Shown piece by piece: positions 41,815 through 50,935 of a stretch of DNA of 64,000 nucleotides (the first letter of the stretch is position 1; every line of letters begins with the position of its first letter). The notes beneath the pieces were generated by a model. The model was not told where the DNA came from. It saw only the letters and a program-made list of their open reading frames with translations, and did not search any database. The stretch covers positions 23,184 to 87,183 of the forward strand of contig CASEER010000005.1 of the NCBI GenBank assembly GCA_949287085.1. Direction: 5' to 3'. Source of the DNA: an uncultured Coriobacteriaceae bacterium. Its GTDB lineage: Bacteria > Actinomycetota > Coriobacteriia > Coriobacteriales > Coriobacteriaceae. The position numbers and the translations under genes are program-made.

Positions 41815-44385
41815 CTACGCGCCCAGCACCTCTTCGACGATGCGTGCCGTGGCGGCGGCGTCTTTGGCGTAGAAGTCGGCGCCAATGCGCTCAGCGTATT
41901 CGGGGGTGAGCACCGCTCCGCCCACGATGATCTTGACCTGGGGCGCCTCGCGATGCAGCAGCTCGATTGTCTCTTCCATATTGGCAACGGTCGTAGTCAT
42001 GAGGGCAGAGAGCCCCACGAGCTTGAGGTCACGCTCACGCACGGTGTCGAGAATCGCCTGCGGGTCCACGTCGCGCCCCAGGTCAAAGACCGCGTAGCCG
42101 TAGTTCTCGAGCAGCATGCGCACGATGTTTTTGCCAATGTCGTGGATGTCGCCCTTCACCGTGGCCAGCGCGATGCCGCCCTTGTTGCCGAGCTCGCTTG
42201 CGGGCATGACCTCGCGGATCGTGTCAAAGCCGGCGCGCGCCGCCTCGGCCGACGCCATGAGCTGCGGCAAGAAGAACTCGCCGCGGTCAAAGCGCTCGCC
42301 TACGTCGTCGAGGGCCGGGATAAAGCAGGCGTTGATGAGCTCCATGGGTGGTTGCTCCTTGAGCGCGGCGCGCGTGGCGGCGGGCATATCGCCCTTGCGA
42401 CCGGTGATGATGAGGTGGCGGATGGCGCCGGTGGCGCTGGTGCCCGCGGGTGCCGCGTCCTGTGCGGTAGCAGCGTTGGGCGAGGAGGCGTTTGCCGCGG
42501 ATGCGCCGGCAGACGCGCCGGCGGCACTTGGGGCGGCTACCGCTCCCGCAGCAACCTTATAGGGGTCGGGGGCGGTGGCGTAGCGATCAATAAAGGCCGC
42601 GGAGCCTTCGTCCTCGGCATTGAGCACGCGGAAGCTCCGTACCACGTCCATGTAGCGCGCGGAGCCGGGGTTCATGATGGCGGCGTCGAGACCCGCACCC
42701 AGGGCTGCTGCCAAGAACGTGGCGTTGAGGAGCTCGCGCGCCGGCAGGCCAAAGCTCACGTTGGAGACGCCGAGCGAGGTGCGCACGCCCAGGCGCGTGC
42801 GGCAGAGCTCGACCGCGCGCAGGATGTCGAGCACCTGGTGCTGGTTGGTTGAGGCCGTCATGACGAGGCAGTCCACCAGAATGCGCTCCGGACCAATGCC
42901 GTAGCGCGCCGCTTCGCGCACGATGCGCTCGGCAACGGCAAAGCGCGCCTCGGCGGTGGCGGGGATGCCCGCCTCGTCGAGCGTGAGCGCCACGATGTCG
43001 CAGCCGTAGTGCGCGGCGAGGGGCAGCACGGCGTCCATGCTTTTGCGCTTGCCATTGACCGAGTTGATGATCGCTTTGCCCGGGTAGCGGCGGACCGCGG
43101 CCTCGATGGCCACGGGGTCGGTCGAGTCGATCTGGAGCGGCAGGAGCGTGGCCGCCTGCAGCTCTTCGCAGGCCCGCATCATCATGGCGGGCTCGTCGAT
43201 CTCGGGCAGGCCCACGTTAACGTCAAGAACGTCGGCGCCCTGCTCCTGCTGGCTGATACCCTGGCCCACGATGTAGGCGAGGTCGCCCGCGCGCAGGGCT
43301 GCCTGCAGCTTTTTCTTGCCCGTGGGGTTGATGCGCTCGCCAATGACGGCGATGCTCCGGCCGTTGAGCGTTACGAGCCGCTGCGTGCTCGCGCAGGTAA
43401 AGGGGTGCGCGGCAGTGCGCGGCGCCGCCGTGTGCCCCGCGAGCTTTTGGGCGAGGAGGCGGATGTAGGCGGGCGTGGTGCCGCAGCAGCCGCCCACGAT
43501 GCCCACGCCGTCGTCAATCATGGCGCCCACCGCCGCGGCGTACGCCTCGGGCGTGATGTCGTAGACGGTGCGCCCGTTCTCCACGCGCGGCAAGCCGGCG
43601 TTTGCCTGCACGATGAGGGGTTTGTTGGTAACGGCGAGCATGCGCTGCACAAAGGGGCGAATCTCTGCCGGGCCAAGGGAGCAGTTGATGCCGAGGGCGT
43701 CCACGCCGAGCGCGTCCAGGGTAACGGCGGCGATCTCGGGCGAGGTGCCCAGGAAGGTGCGGCCGTCGGCCTCGAAGGTCATCGTGGCAATCACGGGCAG
43801 GTCGCAGCACTCTTTGGCGGCGAGCACGGCGGCTTTGACCTCGGCCAGGTCGGTCATGGTCTCGATGATGATGAGGTCCACGCCCGCGTGCGCGGCGGCG
43901 CGCACCTGCTGGGCAAAGTAGCTATACGCCTCGTCAAACGATAGGGTGCCCAGCGGGCGCAGGAGCGTACCCAGCGGACCGATGTCTCCCGCCACGTAGC
44001 GCGGATGGGCGGCGCGCGCGGCGCAAACGGCGGCGTCAAAGATCTCCTCGACCGATGCCGCCTCACCGAGCTTGAGCGCGTTGGCGCCGAAGGTGTTGGT
44101 GGTTACGACCTCGCTACCGGCGGCAACGTAGGCGGCGTGCACGCGCGTGATGGCGGCCGGGTCGGTAAGGTTGAGCAGCTCGGGCACCTCGCCCGCGGCA
44201 AGGCCGGCCGCCTGGAGCATGGTGCCCATGCCGCCGTCAAAGAGCAGGTGCCGCCGGCCCTCAAACACGTGGCGAAGCTCGGCATCTGCAAAGCGGAGCG
44301 CGTCGAGCATGCGCGGTGCAAAGAGCTCGCCTGCGGCAAGGCGCTCGGTAAGCGGTGCGGGGGACATAGGCGAAGTGGTGGTCAT
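41815..44385 (-). CDS. metH: Cobalamin-dependent methionine synthase, short form
   Basis: 856 residues. Homocysteine domain (FDGGMGTML, TTNTFGAN, zinc Cys pair C300-C301 in GGCCGTTP), methyltetrahydrofolate domain (GERINPTGKK, DVNVGLPEID), an Ala/Ser-rich linker near 620-660, then B12 cap and B12-binding domain with DIHDIG (H748 is the cobalt ligand). The C-terminal AdoMet reactivation domain of E. coli MetH (1227 residues) is absent; it is supplied by the overlapping upstream gene. Transfers methyl from methyl-THF to homocysteine. ATG 44385 overlaps the stop of that gene by four bases. Confidence 0.93.
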   Translation of the reverse strand: MTTTSPMSPAPLTERLAAGELFAPRMLDALRFADAELRHVFEGRRHLLFDGGMGTMLQAAGLAAGEVPELLNLTDPAAITRVHAAYVAAGSEVVTTNTFGANALKLGEAASVEEIFDAAVCAARAAHPRYVAGDIGPLGTLLRPLGTLSFDEAYSYFAQQVRAAAHAGVDLIIIETMTDLAEVKAAVLAAKECCDLPVIATMTFEADGRTFLGTSPEIAAVTLDALGVDALGINCSLGPAEIRPFVQRMLAVTNKPLIVQANAGLPRVENGRTVYDITPEAYAAAVGAMIDDGVGIVGGCCGTTPAYIRLLAQKLAGHTAAPRTAAHPFTCASTQRLVTLNGRSIAVIGERINPTGKKKLQAALRAGDLAYIVGQGISQQEQGADVLDVNVGLPEIDEPAMMMRACEELQAATLLPLQIDSTDPVAIEAAVRRYPGKAIINSVNGKRKSMDAVLPLAAHYGCDIVALTLDEAGIPATAEARFAVAERIVREAARYGIGPERILVDCLVMTASTNQHQVLDILRAVELCRTRLGVRTSLGVSNVSFGLPARELLNATFLAAALGAGLDAAIMNPGSARYMDVVRSFRVLNAEDEGSAAFIDRYATAPDPYKVAAGAVAAPSAAGASAGASAANASSPNAATAQDAAPAGTSATGAIRHLIITGRKGDMPAATRAALKEQPPMELINACFIPALDDVGERFDRGEFFLPQLMASAEAARAGFDTIREVMPASELGNKGGIALATVKGDIHDIGKNIVRMLLENYGYAVFDLGRDVDPQAILDTVRERDLKLVGLSALMTTTVANMEETIELLHREAPQVKIIVGGAVLTPEYAERIGADFYAKDAAATARIVEEVLGA

Positions 44386-45194
44386 GCGAGTCCTTTCGGT
44401 GCGTGCGCGGGGCGTGCGGGCTGCCAGCAGCGGATGCCCCGGGTGCGGAAGGCGCAGCCGGCGGCGACGCGGCAGCCCGTGCAGGAGCGCACGGTGTCGG
44501 CGGCGTGGGGTGTGCCCTCAAAGAGCCCTATAAACGCCGTGATGCTCTTGGTGGGCATGAGCAGGTTGGTGGGCGTGGTCGAGATGCCGCATAGGCGCGT
44601 GGCATTGAGCGCGGCGAGCACGGTGGGCTGCACGTCGAGCGGCAGGTCGCCGTAGCCGGGGCTAAAGCGCCAGTTGCAGGAGAGGCCTGCAGCTGCGGCG
44701 GCACGCTCGATCTCGTGGTTGAGCGCGTCGGCCGTACTCTCCACCAAGGCCGAGCACGCCGCATCAAAGACGGCGCCTTCAAGCGGGCTCTGTGAGCTTA
44801 GCACGCGCAGCCGTTGCTCGGCCCGCATCCCAAGGGTGCAGGTGAGCACCGCGGCGTAGCGCGCATCTTTAAGGTGTCGGTAGATGTCGCGCCCGGTAAG
44901 CTCAAGCGCCGTTCCCTCCAAGACGATGCGGTTCGCAGCAGTCGGATTTGCGGGAGCCACGCTTATGGGGAAGACGGACCAGGCGCCGGCGGGCGCGGCG
45001 GCTGCTACGGCATCGGCAGCTGCGGCGTCAATGCGCGTGGCAAGAGCCGGGTCGATTGCTTGTCCCTGATGGCCCAGATAACGGAGCATCTCGTCCCGGT
45101 CAAGGGCAACGGAGCCGGCGCTCAGCCGCCACATGCGTGGCACGCCGAGCGGCAGGGACTCGGTGGTACTCTCTGCGCTTGCCACCGCTGTCAC
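44382..45194 (-). CDS. Methionine synthase reactivation-domain protein
   Basis: 270 residues. The segment RFSPGYGDLPLDVQ, then STTPTNLLMPTKSITAFIGL, matches the AdoMet-binding activation domain of MetH (RxxPGYG). It would remethylate oxidised cob(II)alamin on MetH using AdoMet and reduced flavodoxin. The C-terminus adds a Cys cluster (RSCTGCRVAAGCAF), perhaps binding metal. Start GTG 45194 lies one base after the metF stop; a longer frame to 45230 would overlap metF by 35 bases and is less likely. The three genes form one coupled operon. Confidence 0.85.
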   Translation of the reverse strand: MTAVASAESTTESLPLGVPRMWRLSAGSVALDRDEMLRYLGHQGQAIDPALATRIDAAAADAVAAAAPAGAWSVFPISVAPANPTAANRIVLEGTALELTGRDIYRHLKDARYAAVLTCTLGMRAEQRLRVLSSQSPLEGAVFDAACSALVESTADALNHEIERAAAAAGLSCNWRFSPGYGDLPLDVQPTVLAALNATRLCGISTTPTNLLMPTKSITAFIGLFEGTPHAADTVRSCTGCRVAAGCAFRTRGIRCWQPARPAHAPKGLA

Positions 45195-45195
45195 G

Positions 45196-46071
45196 CTACC
45201 GCCCCAGTGCAGCCATGGCGGCCGCGGCAACCGACGGGCGGTTCATGGTGTATACATGCAGGCCGTCGACGCCGTGCTCTTTGAGGTCCACGAGCTGACG
45301 GCACGCGTAGTCGATGCCCGCCTGCGCGAGGCTCGCGGGGTCGTTGTCGTACTTGGCCAGGAGCTTGATCACCGGCGAGGGGAGCGACGCGCCGCACATG
45401 AGCACCATGCGCGTGATCTGCTGCTTGCTCACAAACGGCATGATGCCGCAGGTGATGGGCACGGTGATGCCGGCCTTCTCGGCAAGGTCCAAGAACCGGT
45501 AGCAATACTCGTTATCAAAAAAGAGCTGCGTCACCAAAAAGCTCGCCCCGGCATCTTGCTTGAGCTTGAGGTGCGAGACGCTCGTTGCCAGGTCCTCGCA
45601 CTCAATATGGCCCTCGGGGTAGGCCGCGCCGCCCACGCAGAATCCGGCCTCAATGAGCGCGGGAATAATCTGCGCGGCGTACGAAAAATCGCTCGGCGCG
45701 CCGTAGAGCGGGCTGTCTTTGGCCGGGCGGTCGCCGCGGAGCGCCAGCACGTTCTCAACCCCGGCCTCCTTATACTGCGCAATGCGCTCGGCAAGCCCCG
45801 CACGCGTGAGCGAAATGCAGGTGAGGTGCGCCACCGAGCTCACGCCAAGCTCGTTCTCGAGCATAGCGGCAATGGCCGCCGTTTGCTCGTAGTTGCCACC
45901 GCCGCCGGCCGAGCAGGTCACGCTCATAAAATCGGGCCGGTAGCTGCTGAGCTTTTGGGCGGCTTCGCGGGCCTTGTCGAGGGTGAGCTCGCCTTTGGGC
46001 GGAAACATCTCAAACGAAACGGGAATCTCGCCTTGAGCATGAGCCTGCGTAAAGATGTCGTCTACGTGCAT
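45196..46071 (-). CDS. metF: 5,10-methylenetetrahydrofolate reductase
   Basis: 291 residues. SFEMFPPKGE (catalytic Glu), FMSVTCSAGG, HLTCISLTRAGL, NVLALRGDRP and TQLFFDNEYCYRF are MetF signatures. It reduces methylene-THF to methyl-THF, the methyl donor of the MetH encoded downstream. ATG 46071 follows AAAGG; a five-codon extension to 46086 is possible but contains the ribosome site. First gene of the metF-activation protein-metH operon. Confidence 0.93.
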   Translation of the reverse strand: MHVDDIFTQAHAQGEIPVSFEMFPPKGELTLDKAREAAQKLSSYRPDFMSVTCSAGGGGNYEQTAAIAAMLENELGVSSVAHLTCISLTRAGLAERIAQYKEAGVENVLALRGDRPAKDSPLYGAPSDFSYAAQIIPALIEAGFCVGGAAYPEGHIECEDLATSVSHLKLKQDAGASFLVTQLFFDNEYCYRFLDLAEKAGITVPITCGIMPFVSKQQITRMVLMCGASLPSPVIKLLAKYDNDPASLAQAGIDYACRQLVDLKEHGVDGLHVYTMNRPSVAAAAMAALGR

Positions 46072-46213
46072 GGGGCGCCTTTCCAATCGGTGTTCTTTGC
46101 ATTATGGGAGCATCGCGCGCGTGCGGTGGTCAGATTTTTGAAAAACTACGGGCTGCAAACAGGGGAGTTATCAAGGGTATCTGCGCGATGTGGGCCTCCA
46201 GCTGCGCGCATGC

Positions 46214-46222
46214 TGTTACACT
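46214..46222 (+). promoter_or_regulatory. Candidate glnN extended -10
   Basis: TGTTACACT: an extended -10 with TACACT at 46217-46222, about 137 bases before the glnN start. The rest of the 287-bp gap between metF and glnN holds no other clear signal. Confidence 0.4.
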
Positions 46223-46358
46223 AGCGTCTCGGAATGGTATCGTGTTGGCAACGCGTCCGAAATGCCGTTGAAACATGACGCGATTACCCTGCTTTGTGTC
46301 CAACAGGCAGTCGCTGCCGCGGCTAGGCACGCGCGGCGCGTGAACGAAGGGAGCCTTG

Positions 46359-48449
46359 ATGGCAGACCTAACTGACCGTTTCGGGACGATGGTGTTCTCG
46401 GAAAACGTCATGAAGGATTACCTTCCTAAGGACGTTTACAAGACGCTGCTCGCCACCATCGAAGAGGGTGAGCCGATCAACCTCGATGTCGCGAACGCCG
46501 TTGCGCACGCCATGAAGACGTGGGCAATCGAGCGCGGGGCCACGCACTACGCGCACTGGTTCCAGCCGCTTTCGGGCATCACGAGCGAGAAGCACGACAG
46601 TTTCTTGGAGCCCGTGGGCGATGGCACCGCCATCACCAAGTTTACCGGCAAGGCGCTCATCCAGGGCGAGCCTGACGCGTCGAGCTTCCCCAACGGCGGC
46701 CTGCGCGCCACGTTTGAGGCCCGCGGCTACACGGCGTGGGACCCCACGAGTCCGGCCTTTATCAAGGACGAGGTGCTCTGCATCCCCACGGCCTTCTGCG
46801 GCTACAACGGCGAGGCACTCGACAAGAAGACCCCGTTGCTGCGCTCCATGCACGCCCTCGACGTGCAGGGCAAGCGCGTGCTCGCGCTCTTTGGCAAGAA
46901 GCCCAAGCGCGTGGTGCCGAGCGTGGGCAACGAGCAGGAGTACTTCCTGATTAAAAAGGATGCCTACCGCAAACGCCGCGACCTGGTCATTACGGGCCGC
47001 ACCCTCTTTGGCGCGCCTCCCTGCAAGGGCCAGGAGCTCGAGGAGCACTACTTTGGCGCGATTCGCCCCTCCGTGTCCAAGTACATGAAGAAGCTTGACG
47101 ATGAGCTGTGGGCGCTCGGCATTCCCGCGAAGACCAAGCACAACGAGGTCGCGCCTTGCCAGCACGAGCTTGCGCCCGTGTATACCGAGCTCAACCAGGC
47201 CATTGACGACAACATGCTCATCATGGAAAAGATGAAGCTCGTTGCCACCGACTTTGATCTGACGTGCCTGCTGCACGAGAAGCCGTTCGAGGGCATCAAC
47301 GGCTCGGGCAAGCACAACAACTGGTCCATTGGCACCGAGGACGAGAACCTGCTCGATCCGGGCGATACCCCGCTGGAGAACCTGCAGTTCGTGGTCTTCC
47401 TGACCGCGGTGATCGAGGCCGTTGACAACTACCAGGACCTGCTGCGTGCCTCGGTGGCGAGCTGCGGCAACGACCATCGTCTGGGCGCCAACGAGGCGCC
47501 GCCGGCGATCATCTCGATCTTCCTGGGCGACCAGCTCACCGAGGTCGTCGAGAAGATCATGGACGGCAAGGCGAGCGTCCACGCCACGCACGGCGTGCTC
47601 GACCTGGGTGCCGACGTGCTGCCCAACCTGCAGCAGGACAACACCGACCGCAACCGCACCTCGCCGTTTGCCTTTACGGGCAACAAGTTCGAGTTCCGCG
47701 CCGTGGGCTCTGAGGCCAATCCGTCGGACGCGAACATGGTGCTCGACACCGCCGTGGCCGAGGCGCTCAAGGAGTTTGCCGACGCGCTCGAGGGCACGCC
47801 GGAGGACAAGTTTGAGGAGGCGGCACTCGAGTACTGCAAGAAGGTGCTGTCCGAGCATCGCCGCATCCTGTTCTCGGGCGACGGCTACTCCGACGAGTGG
47901 CCCAAGGAGGCCGAGAAGCGCGGTCTGCTGAACCTGCGCACCACGGCCGACGCGCTGCCGTCGTTCGTTGAGCCCAAGAACATCGAGCTCTTCGAGGACA
48001 TGGGCGTGCTCACCAAGACCGAGCTGTACAGCCGCTACGAGGTCAAGCTCGAGAAGTACAACAAGCTCATGAACATCGAGGCCACGACCATGATCCGCGA
48101 GGCGCGCCGTACCTACCGCCCGGCGATCACCGCCTACGCCACCAAGGTCGCCAAGGGCTTGGAGATCATCCACGCCGCCGGTGCCGAGGCCGCGATGCAG
48201 TGCGAGCAGAACACGCTCAACAAGCTCTGCAACGGCATCACCGAGATCAACGACTCCATCAAGGCGCTCGATGCGGTGCATCAGAAGGCCGAGGGGATCG
48301 TGGACGCGCAGGAGCAGGCCAACTGCTACGCGCACGAGGTGAACCCCGCCATGGAGAAGCTGCGCGCTGCCGTGGATGCCATGGAAGAGATCGTTGCGGC
48401 CGACTACTGGCCCGTGCCGACCTACGACGACATCCTGTTCTACGTGTAA
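46359..48449 (+). CDS. glnN: Type III glutamine synthetase
   Basis: 696 residues, in the range of GSIII (about 700-730) and far longer than GSI/GSII. Typical GSIII stretches are [72 protein letters not shown], and HKNNWSIGT-like [11 protein letters not shown]. Makes glutamine from glutamate, ammonia and ATP; forms large oligomers. ATG 46359 follows GAAGGGA; a TTG one codon earlier is ignored. Monocistronic, with a strong terminator. No nitrogen regulatory genes are adjacent. Confidence 0.95.
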   Translation: MADLTDRFGTMVFSENVMKDYLPKDVYKTLLATIEEGEPINLDVANAVAHAMKTWAIERGATHYAHWFQPLSGITSEKHDSFLEPVGDGTAITKFTGKALIQGEPDASSFPNGGLRATFEARGYTAWDPTSPAFIKDEVLCIPTAFCGYNGEALDKKTPLLRSMHALDVQGKRVLALFGKKPKRVVPSVGNEQEYFLIKKDAYRKRRDLVITGRTLFGAPPCKGQELEEHYFGAIRPSVSKYMKKLDDELWALGIPAKTKHNEVAPCQHELAPVYTELNQAIDDNMLIMEKMKLVATDFDLTCLLHEKPFEGINGSGKHNNWSIGTEDENLLDPGDTPLENLQFVVFLTAVIEAVDNYQDLLRASVASCGNDHRLGANEAPPAIISIFLGDQLTEVVEKIMDGKASVHATHGVLDLGADVLPNLQQDNTDRNRTSPFAFTGNKFEFRAVGSEANPSDANMVLDTAVAEALKEFADALEGTPEDKFEEAALEYCKKVLSEHRRILFSGDGYSDEWPKEAEKRGLLNLRTTADALPSFVEPKNIELFEDMGVLTKTELYSRYEVKLEKYNKLMNIEATTMIREARRTYRPAITAYATKVAKGLEIIHAAGAEAAMQCEQNTLNKLCNGITEINDSIKALDAVHQKAEGIVDAQEQANCYAHEVNPAMEKLRAAVDAMEEIVAADYWPVPTYDDILFYV

Positions 48450-48474
48450 GCTCACACAAGGGTCGCTCCCACCG

Positions 48475-48531
48475 GAAGCCCCCGTTTCCTCCTTGCGGCG
48501 CTGTCGCTCAGGAGGAGGCGGGGGCTTCTTT
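48475..48531 (+). terminator. glnN terminator
   Basis: GAAGCCCCCG (48475-48484) pairs with CGGGGGCTTC (48519-48528), with inner CCTCCT/AGGAGG pairing, then TTTGC. Confidence 0.85.
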
Positions 48532-48546
48532 GCATCTCGGTGAACG

Positions 48547-49290
48547 GTGCTGAGCCATGCGTACGCGCGGGCACCCTATCGCGTGATGAAGCCGTTTGCG
48601 GCGGAGCAGCCGGGCGGTCCGTTGCGCGTGATGACCATGAGCTCGTCGGCGGGCATTATGGCGGGCGACGAGCAGCGCGTGCGCGTTTCGGTGGGCCCGG
48701 GGGCCGCGCTCGCGGTGACCTCGCAGGCGTTTGAGAAAGTGCATCGCATGGTGGGGGACGGCGCGGCGCGACGCACGGTGGTGCTCACGGTGGGCGCGGG
48801 CGGGAGCCTGGCCTTTGTGCAGCAGCCGGTGATTCCCTATGCCGGGTCGCGTTTTACCACAGAAACGCAGGTGGAGCTTGCCTGCGAGACGGCGCAGCTG
48901 GCATACGGCGAGGTGCTGTGCTGCGGACGCGTGGCGCGCGGGGAGCAGTTCCAGTTTGAGCGGTTTGTCAACCGGGTTGACGTGCGCGTGGGCGGCATGC
49001 TCGTGTATGCGGACAACACGGTGCTTGAGCCGGCGAAGCTCGATTGTCGCGGCCTGGGGTTCTTTGAGGGGTACACGCATCTGGCCAACGGCGTGTTCAT
49101 GGGGCCGGATTATGATGAGGAGCAGTTTGTTGCGGCACGGGCCTATCTTGCCGAGCGTACCGAGGCGCTGGGGATAATCGGCGGCATTACGCATCTGGGG
49201 GCCGGTGCAGCAAGCGGATGGCTCGTCAAGCTGCTCGGTACCCGCGCCGACGCTCTCCAATCCCTCCTGGTGAAATTAGGACAGAGGTGA
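48547..49290 (+). CDS. ureD: UreD-family urease accessory protein, orphan
   Basis: 247 residues, slightly short for UreD (about 270). MTMSSSAGIMAGDEQRVRV, then GAALAVTSQAFEKVHRM, LAFVQQPVIPYAGSRF, and FFEGYTH match UreD, a scaffold that helps UreF/UreG load nickel into urease. No ureABC, ureE, F or G is in the window. GTG 48547 begins just after the glnN terminator, so a longer N-terminus is unlikely; ribosome site weak. The last codons (LVKLGQR and stop) lie within a dispersed repeat (49268-49299), so the original C-terminus may have been replaced. Function without urease is unknown. Confidence 0.75.
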   Translation: MLSHAYARAPYRVMKPFAAEQPGGPLRVMTMSSSAGIMAGDEQRVRVSVGPGAALAVTSQAFEKVHRMVGDGAARRTVVLTVGAGGSLAFVQQPVIPYAGSRFTTETQVELACETAQLAYGEVLCCGRVARGEQFQFERFVNRVDVRVGGMLVYADNTVLEPAKLDCRGLGFFEGYTHLANGVFMGPDYDEEQFVAARAYLAERTEALGIIGGITHLGAGAASGWLVKLLGTRADALQSLLVKLGQR

Positions 49291-49430
49291 TTTCACCTAT
49301 TGCGCGCATTTGGGGTCCTCGATTGTGCTGTTTTGAAGGCATAAAAAGGCAAAATCGAGGACCCCGTTGTCGTGGCCAAAGTGGTTGCGAGGTAACATTT
49401 CCGCTGTCCTCATTGCACCTATTTCACCTA
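49268..49430. repeat. Composite palindromic element, about 163 bp
   Basis: Left: GGTGAAATTAGGACAG then AGGTGATTTCACCTA (49269-49299). Centre: a 54-bp palindrome GGGGTCCTCGATT / AATCGAGGACCCC (49314-49367), related to 8993-9048. Right: an inverted, diverged copy of the left block (49388-49430). Left and right resemble inverted terminal repeats. Another left-type copy is at 59367-59398. The left block overlaps the ureD stop codon. Confidence 0.65.
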
Positions 49431-49470
49431 AAAAACGAACCCGCGAGGGCTTGCGCTCCCGCGGGTTCGT
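49430..49470 (-). terminator. tRNA-Glu terminator
   Basis: ACGAACCCGCG / CGCGGGTTCGT stem (49435-49470); on the minus strand it is followed by six T. It begins 12 bases past the tRNA 3' end. Confidence 0.85.
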
Positions 49471-49482
49471 ACAAAATCTGAG

Positions 49483-49559
49483 TGGTGCCCCCAGCGGGAT
49501 TCGAACCCGCGATCTTCGCCTTGAAAGGGCGACGTCCTAGGCCGCTAGACGATGGGGAC
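49483..49559 (-). tRNA. tRNA-Glu (anticodon UUC)
   Basis: 77 bases including encoded CCA. The acceptor arm GTCCCCA pairs with TGGGGGC (one G-U), the T arm is GCGGGTTCGAATCCCGC, and the anticodon arm TCGCC-CTTTCAA-GGCGA places TTC at 34-36, reading GAA and GAG. Promoter upstream at 49571-49599, terminator downstream. Confidence 0.95.
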
Positions 49560-49570
49560 AGCAACGGTAG

Positions 49571-49599
49571 AGTATAGCAGAGCCACCGAGTGCCGCCAA
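49571..49599 (-). promoter_or_regulatory. tRNA-Glu promoter
   Basis: On the minus strand TTGGCG (49594-49599), 17-bp spacer, TATACT (49571-49576) with TGC extension. Confidence 0.8.
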
Positions 49600-49642
49600 G
49601 GCCTCGATAAATCTACAAGAGCAGCGGAGCGAAGGGACAAAC

Positions 49643-50749
49643 ATGACAACGACGTCGCTATGGTCTGAGCAGCCGTTTATGGACCGTTTGCTGTTGGCAC
49701 AGACTTCGATTGACTATGACGTGGAGCGCCGGAGCGAGGAAGGCCTCATCGAGCGCCTGCTGGCGGACGACCGCACGCGCGTGATGCTGGTCAACAATGG
49801 GCTCGTGGCCGTGCCCAAGCGGTTTGGAGCAGCAGCACCGGGCGCGCTCGACTGCGCAGATGACCCGGCGGCGCCGCGTCCCGATGCGGCTGCGCCAACG
49901 GAGACGGTGAGCTTGGCGCTGGTTGCCCCGGTGGATGTGCGTGCCGAATTCCACCATCCGGGCGCGCTCTTCGTGTACCTGGGGCTCGACCGCGTCACCG
50001 AGCCGGCGACTGCGTTTATCGCCCTCGATATCACCCGCGCCGTTGATGCGCCGCGCAATGCGGCGGCAGATGCCGACCACGAGCTGGGGCGCTCGGCCGT
50101 GACCTTTGCCCAGCGCGCACTGCGTGATTTTGACTGGGTGGAGCTGCGCTCGTTTGCGCCGTGCGCCTCGGTGCGCGACGCGGGGCTGGCCACGAGTGCC
50201 GTGGCGGTGTGCACCTGGCACGCTCAGCAGCGCTTTTGCCCGGCATGCGGTGCTCCCGTGGTGCCGGCGCTTTCGGGTTGGGCGCAAACCTGCACCAACG
50301 CGGCGGATTCGGGCCGGTTGCTGTTCCCGCGCATTGAGCCGGCGGTGATTACCGCGATCGTGGATGATGACGACCGCATTTTGCTGCAGCACAACACGGC
50401 ATGGCGCGAGCGGTTCTGCTCGGTGTCGGCCGGGTTTGTCGAGGCGGGCGAGAGCCTTGAGCACGCCGTGCGCCGCGAGACGCGCGAAGAGGTGGGCATC
50501 GAGCTTGACGACGTGCGCTACCTTGGGTCGCAGCCATGGCCCTTCCCGGCGTCCATCATGCTGGGGTTCCGGGCGCACGCGCTCACCACCAACGTGGCGG
50601 TCGATCATGAGGAGGTCTCGTCCGCGCGCTGGTACACGCGCGATGATCTGGCGCAGCTGGTAGCAACAGGCGAGCTGGAGCTGCCCGGGCGCGCGTCCAT
50701 TGCCCGGCACATGATCGAGGACTGGTACGGCGGCCCGCTTGGTGCGTAG
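49643..50749 (+). CDS. nudC: NADH pyrophosphatase-type Nudix hydrolase
   Basis: 368 residues. N-terminal NudC-like domain, a zinc-ribbon region (FCPACGAPV), then a Nudix box GFVEAGESLEHAVRRETREE and the NudC hallmark SQPWPFPASIM. It hydrolyses NADH to NMNH and AMP and may remove NAD caps from RNA. Only three of four zinc Cys are seen: the second pair is CTNAADSG instead of CxxC. ATG 49643 is preceded by GAGCGAAGGG. Monocistronic; convergent with uspA. Confidence 0.9.
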   Translation: MTTTSLWSEQPFMDRLLLAQTSIDYDVERRSEEGLIERLLADDRTRVMLVNNGLVAVPKRFGAAAPGALDCADDPAAPRPDAAAPTETVSLALVAPVDVRAEFHHPGALFVYLGLDRVTEPATAFIALDITRAVDAPRNAAADADHELGRSAVTFAQRALRDFDWVELRSFAPCASVRDAGLATSAVAVCTWHAQQRFCPACGAPVVPALSGWAQTCTNAADSGRLLFPRIEPAVITAIVDDDDRILLQHNTAWRERFCSVSAGFVEAGESLEHAVRRETREEVGIELDDVRYLGSQPWPFPASIMLGFRAHALTTNVAVDHEEVSSARWYTRDDLAQLVATGELELPGRASIARHMIEDWYGGPLGA

Positions 50750-50803
50750 GGCATCGGCGCACTGGGGCCACATGTGCGGTTTGGTCCCGGCTCTGGCCCG
50801 GCC

Positions 50804-50847
50804 GAAAAAGGGGAACGGCGCGCCCTCGTGGAGCGGACCGTTCCCCT
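50804..50847 (-). terminator. Terminator after uspA
   Basis: AGGGGAACGG / CCGTTCCCCT stem (50809-50847); on the minus strand it ends in TTTTT. It may also stop the nudC transcript less efficiently. Confidence 0.8.
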
Positions 50848-50935
50848 AAGCCTAAGCGTTCATACGGCTTGCTGCTTCAAACGCCTGCGCGCGACTTGCT
50901 GCCAACACGCCTGCATGCGTTGCCGCGCACGCCGC

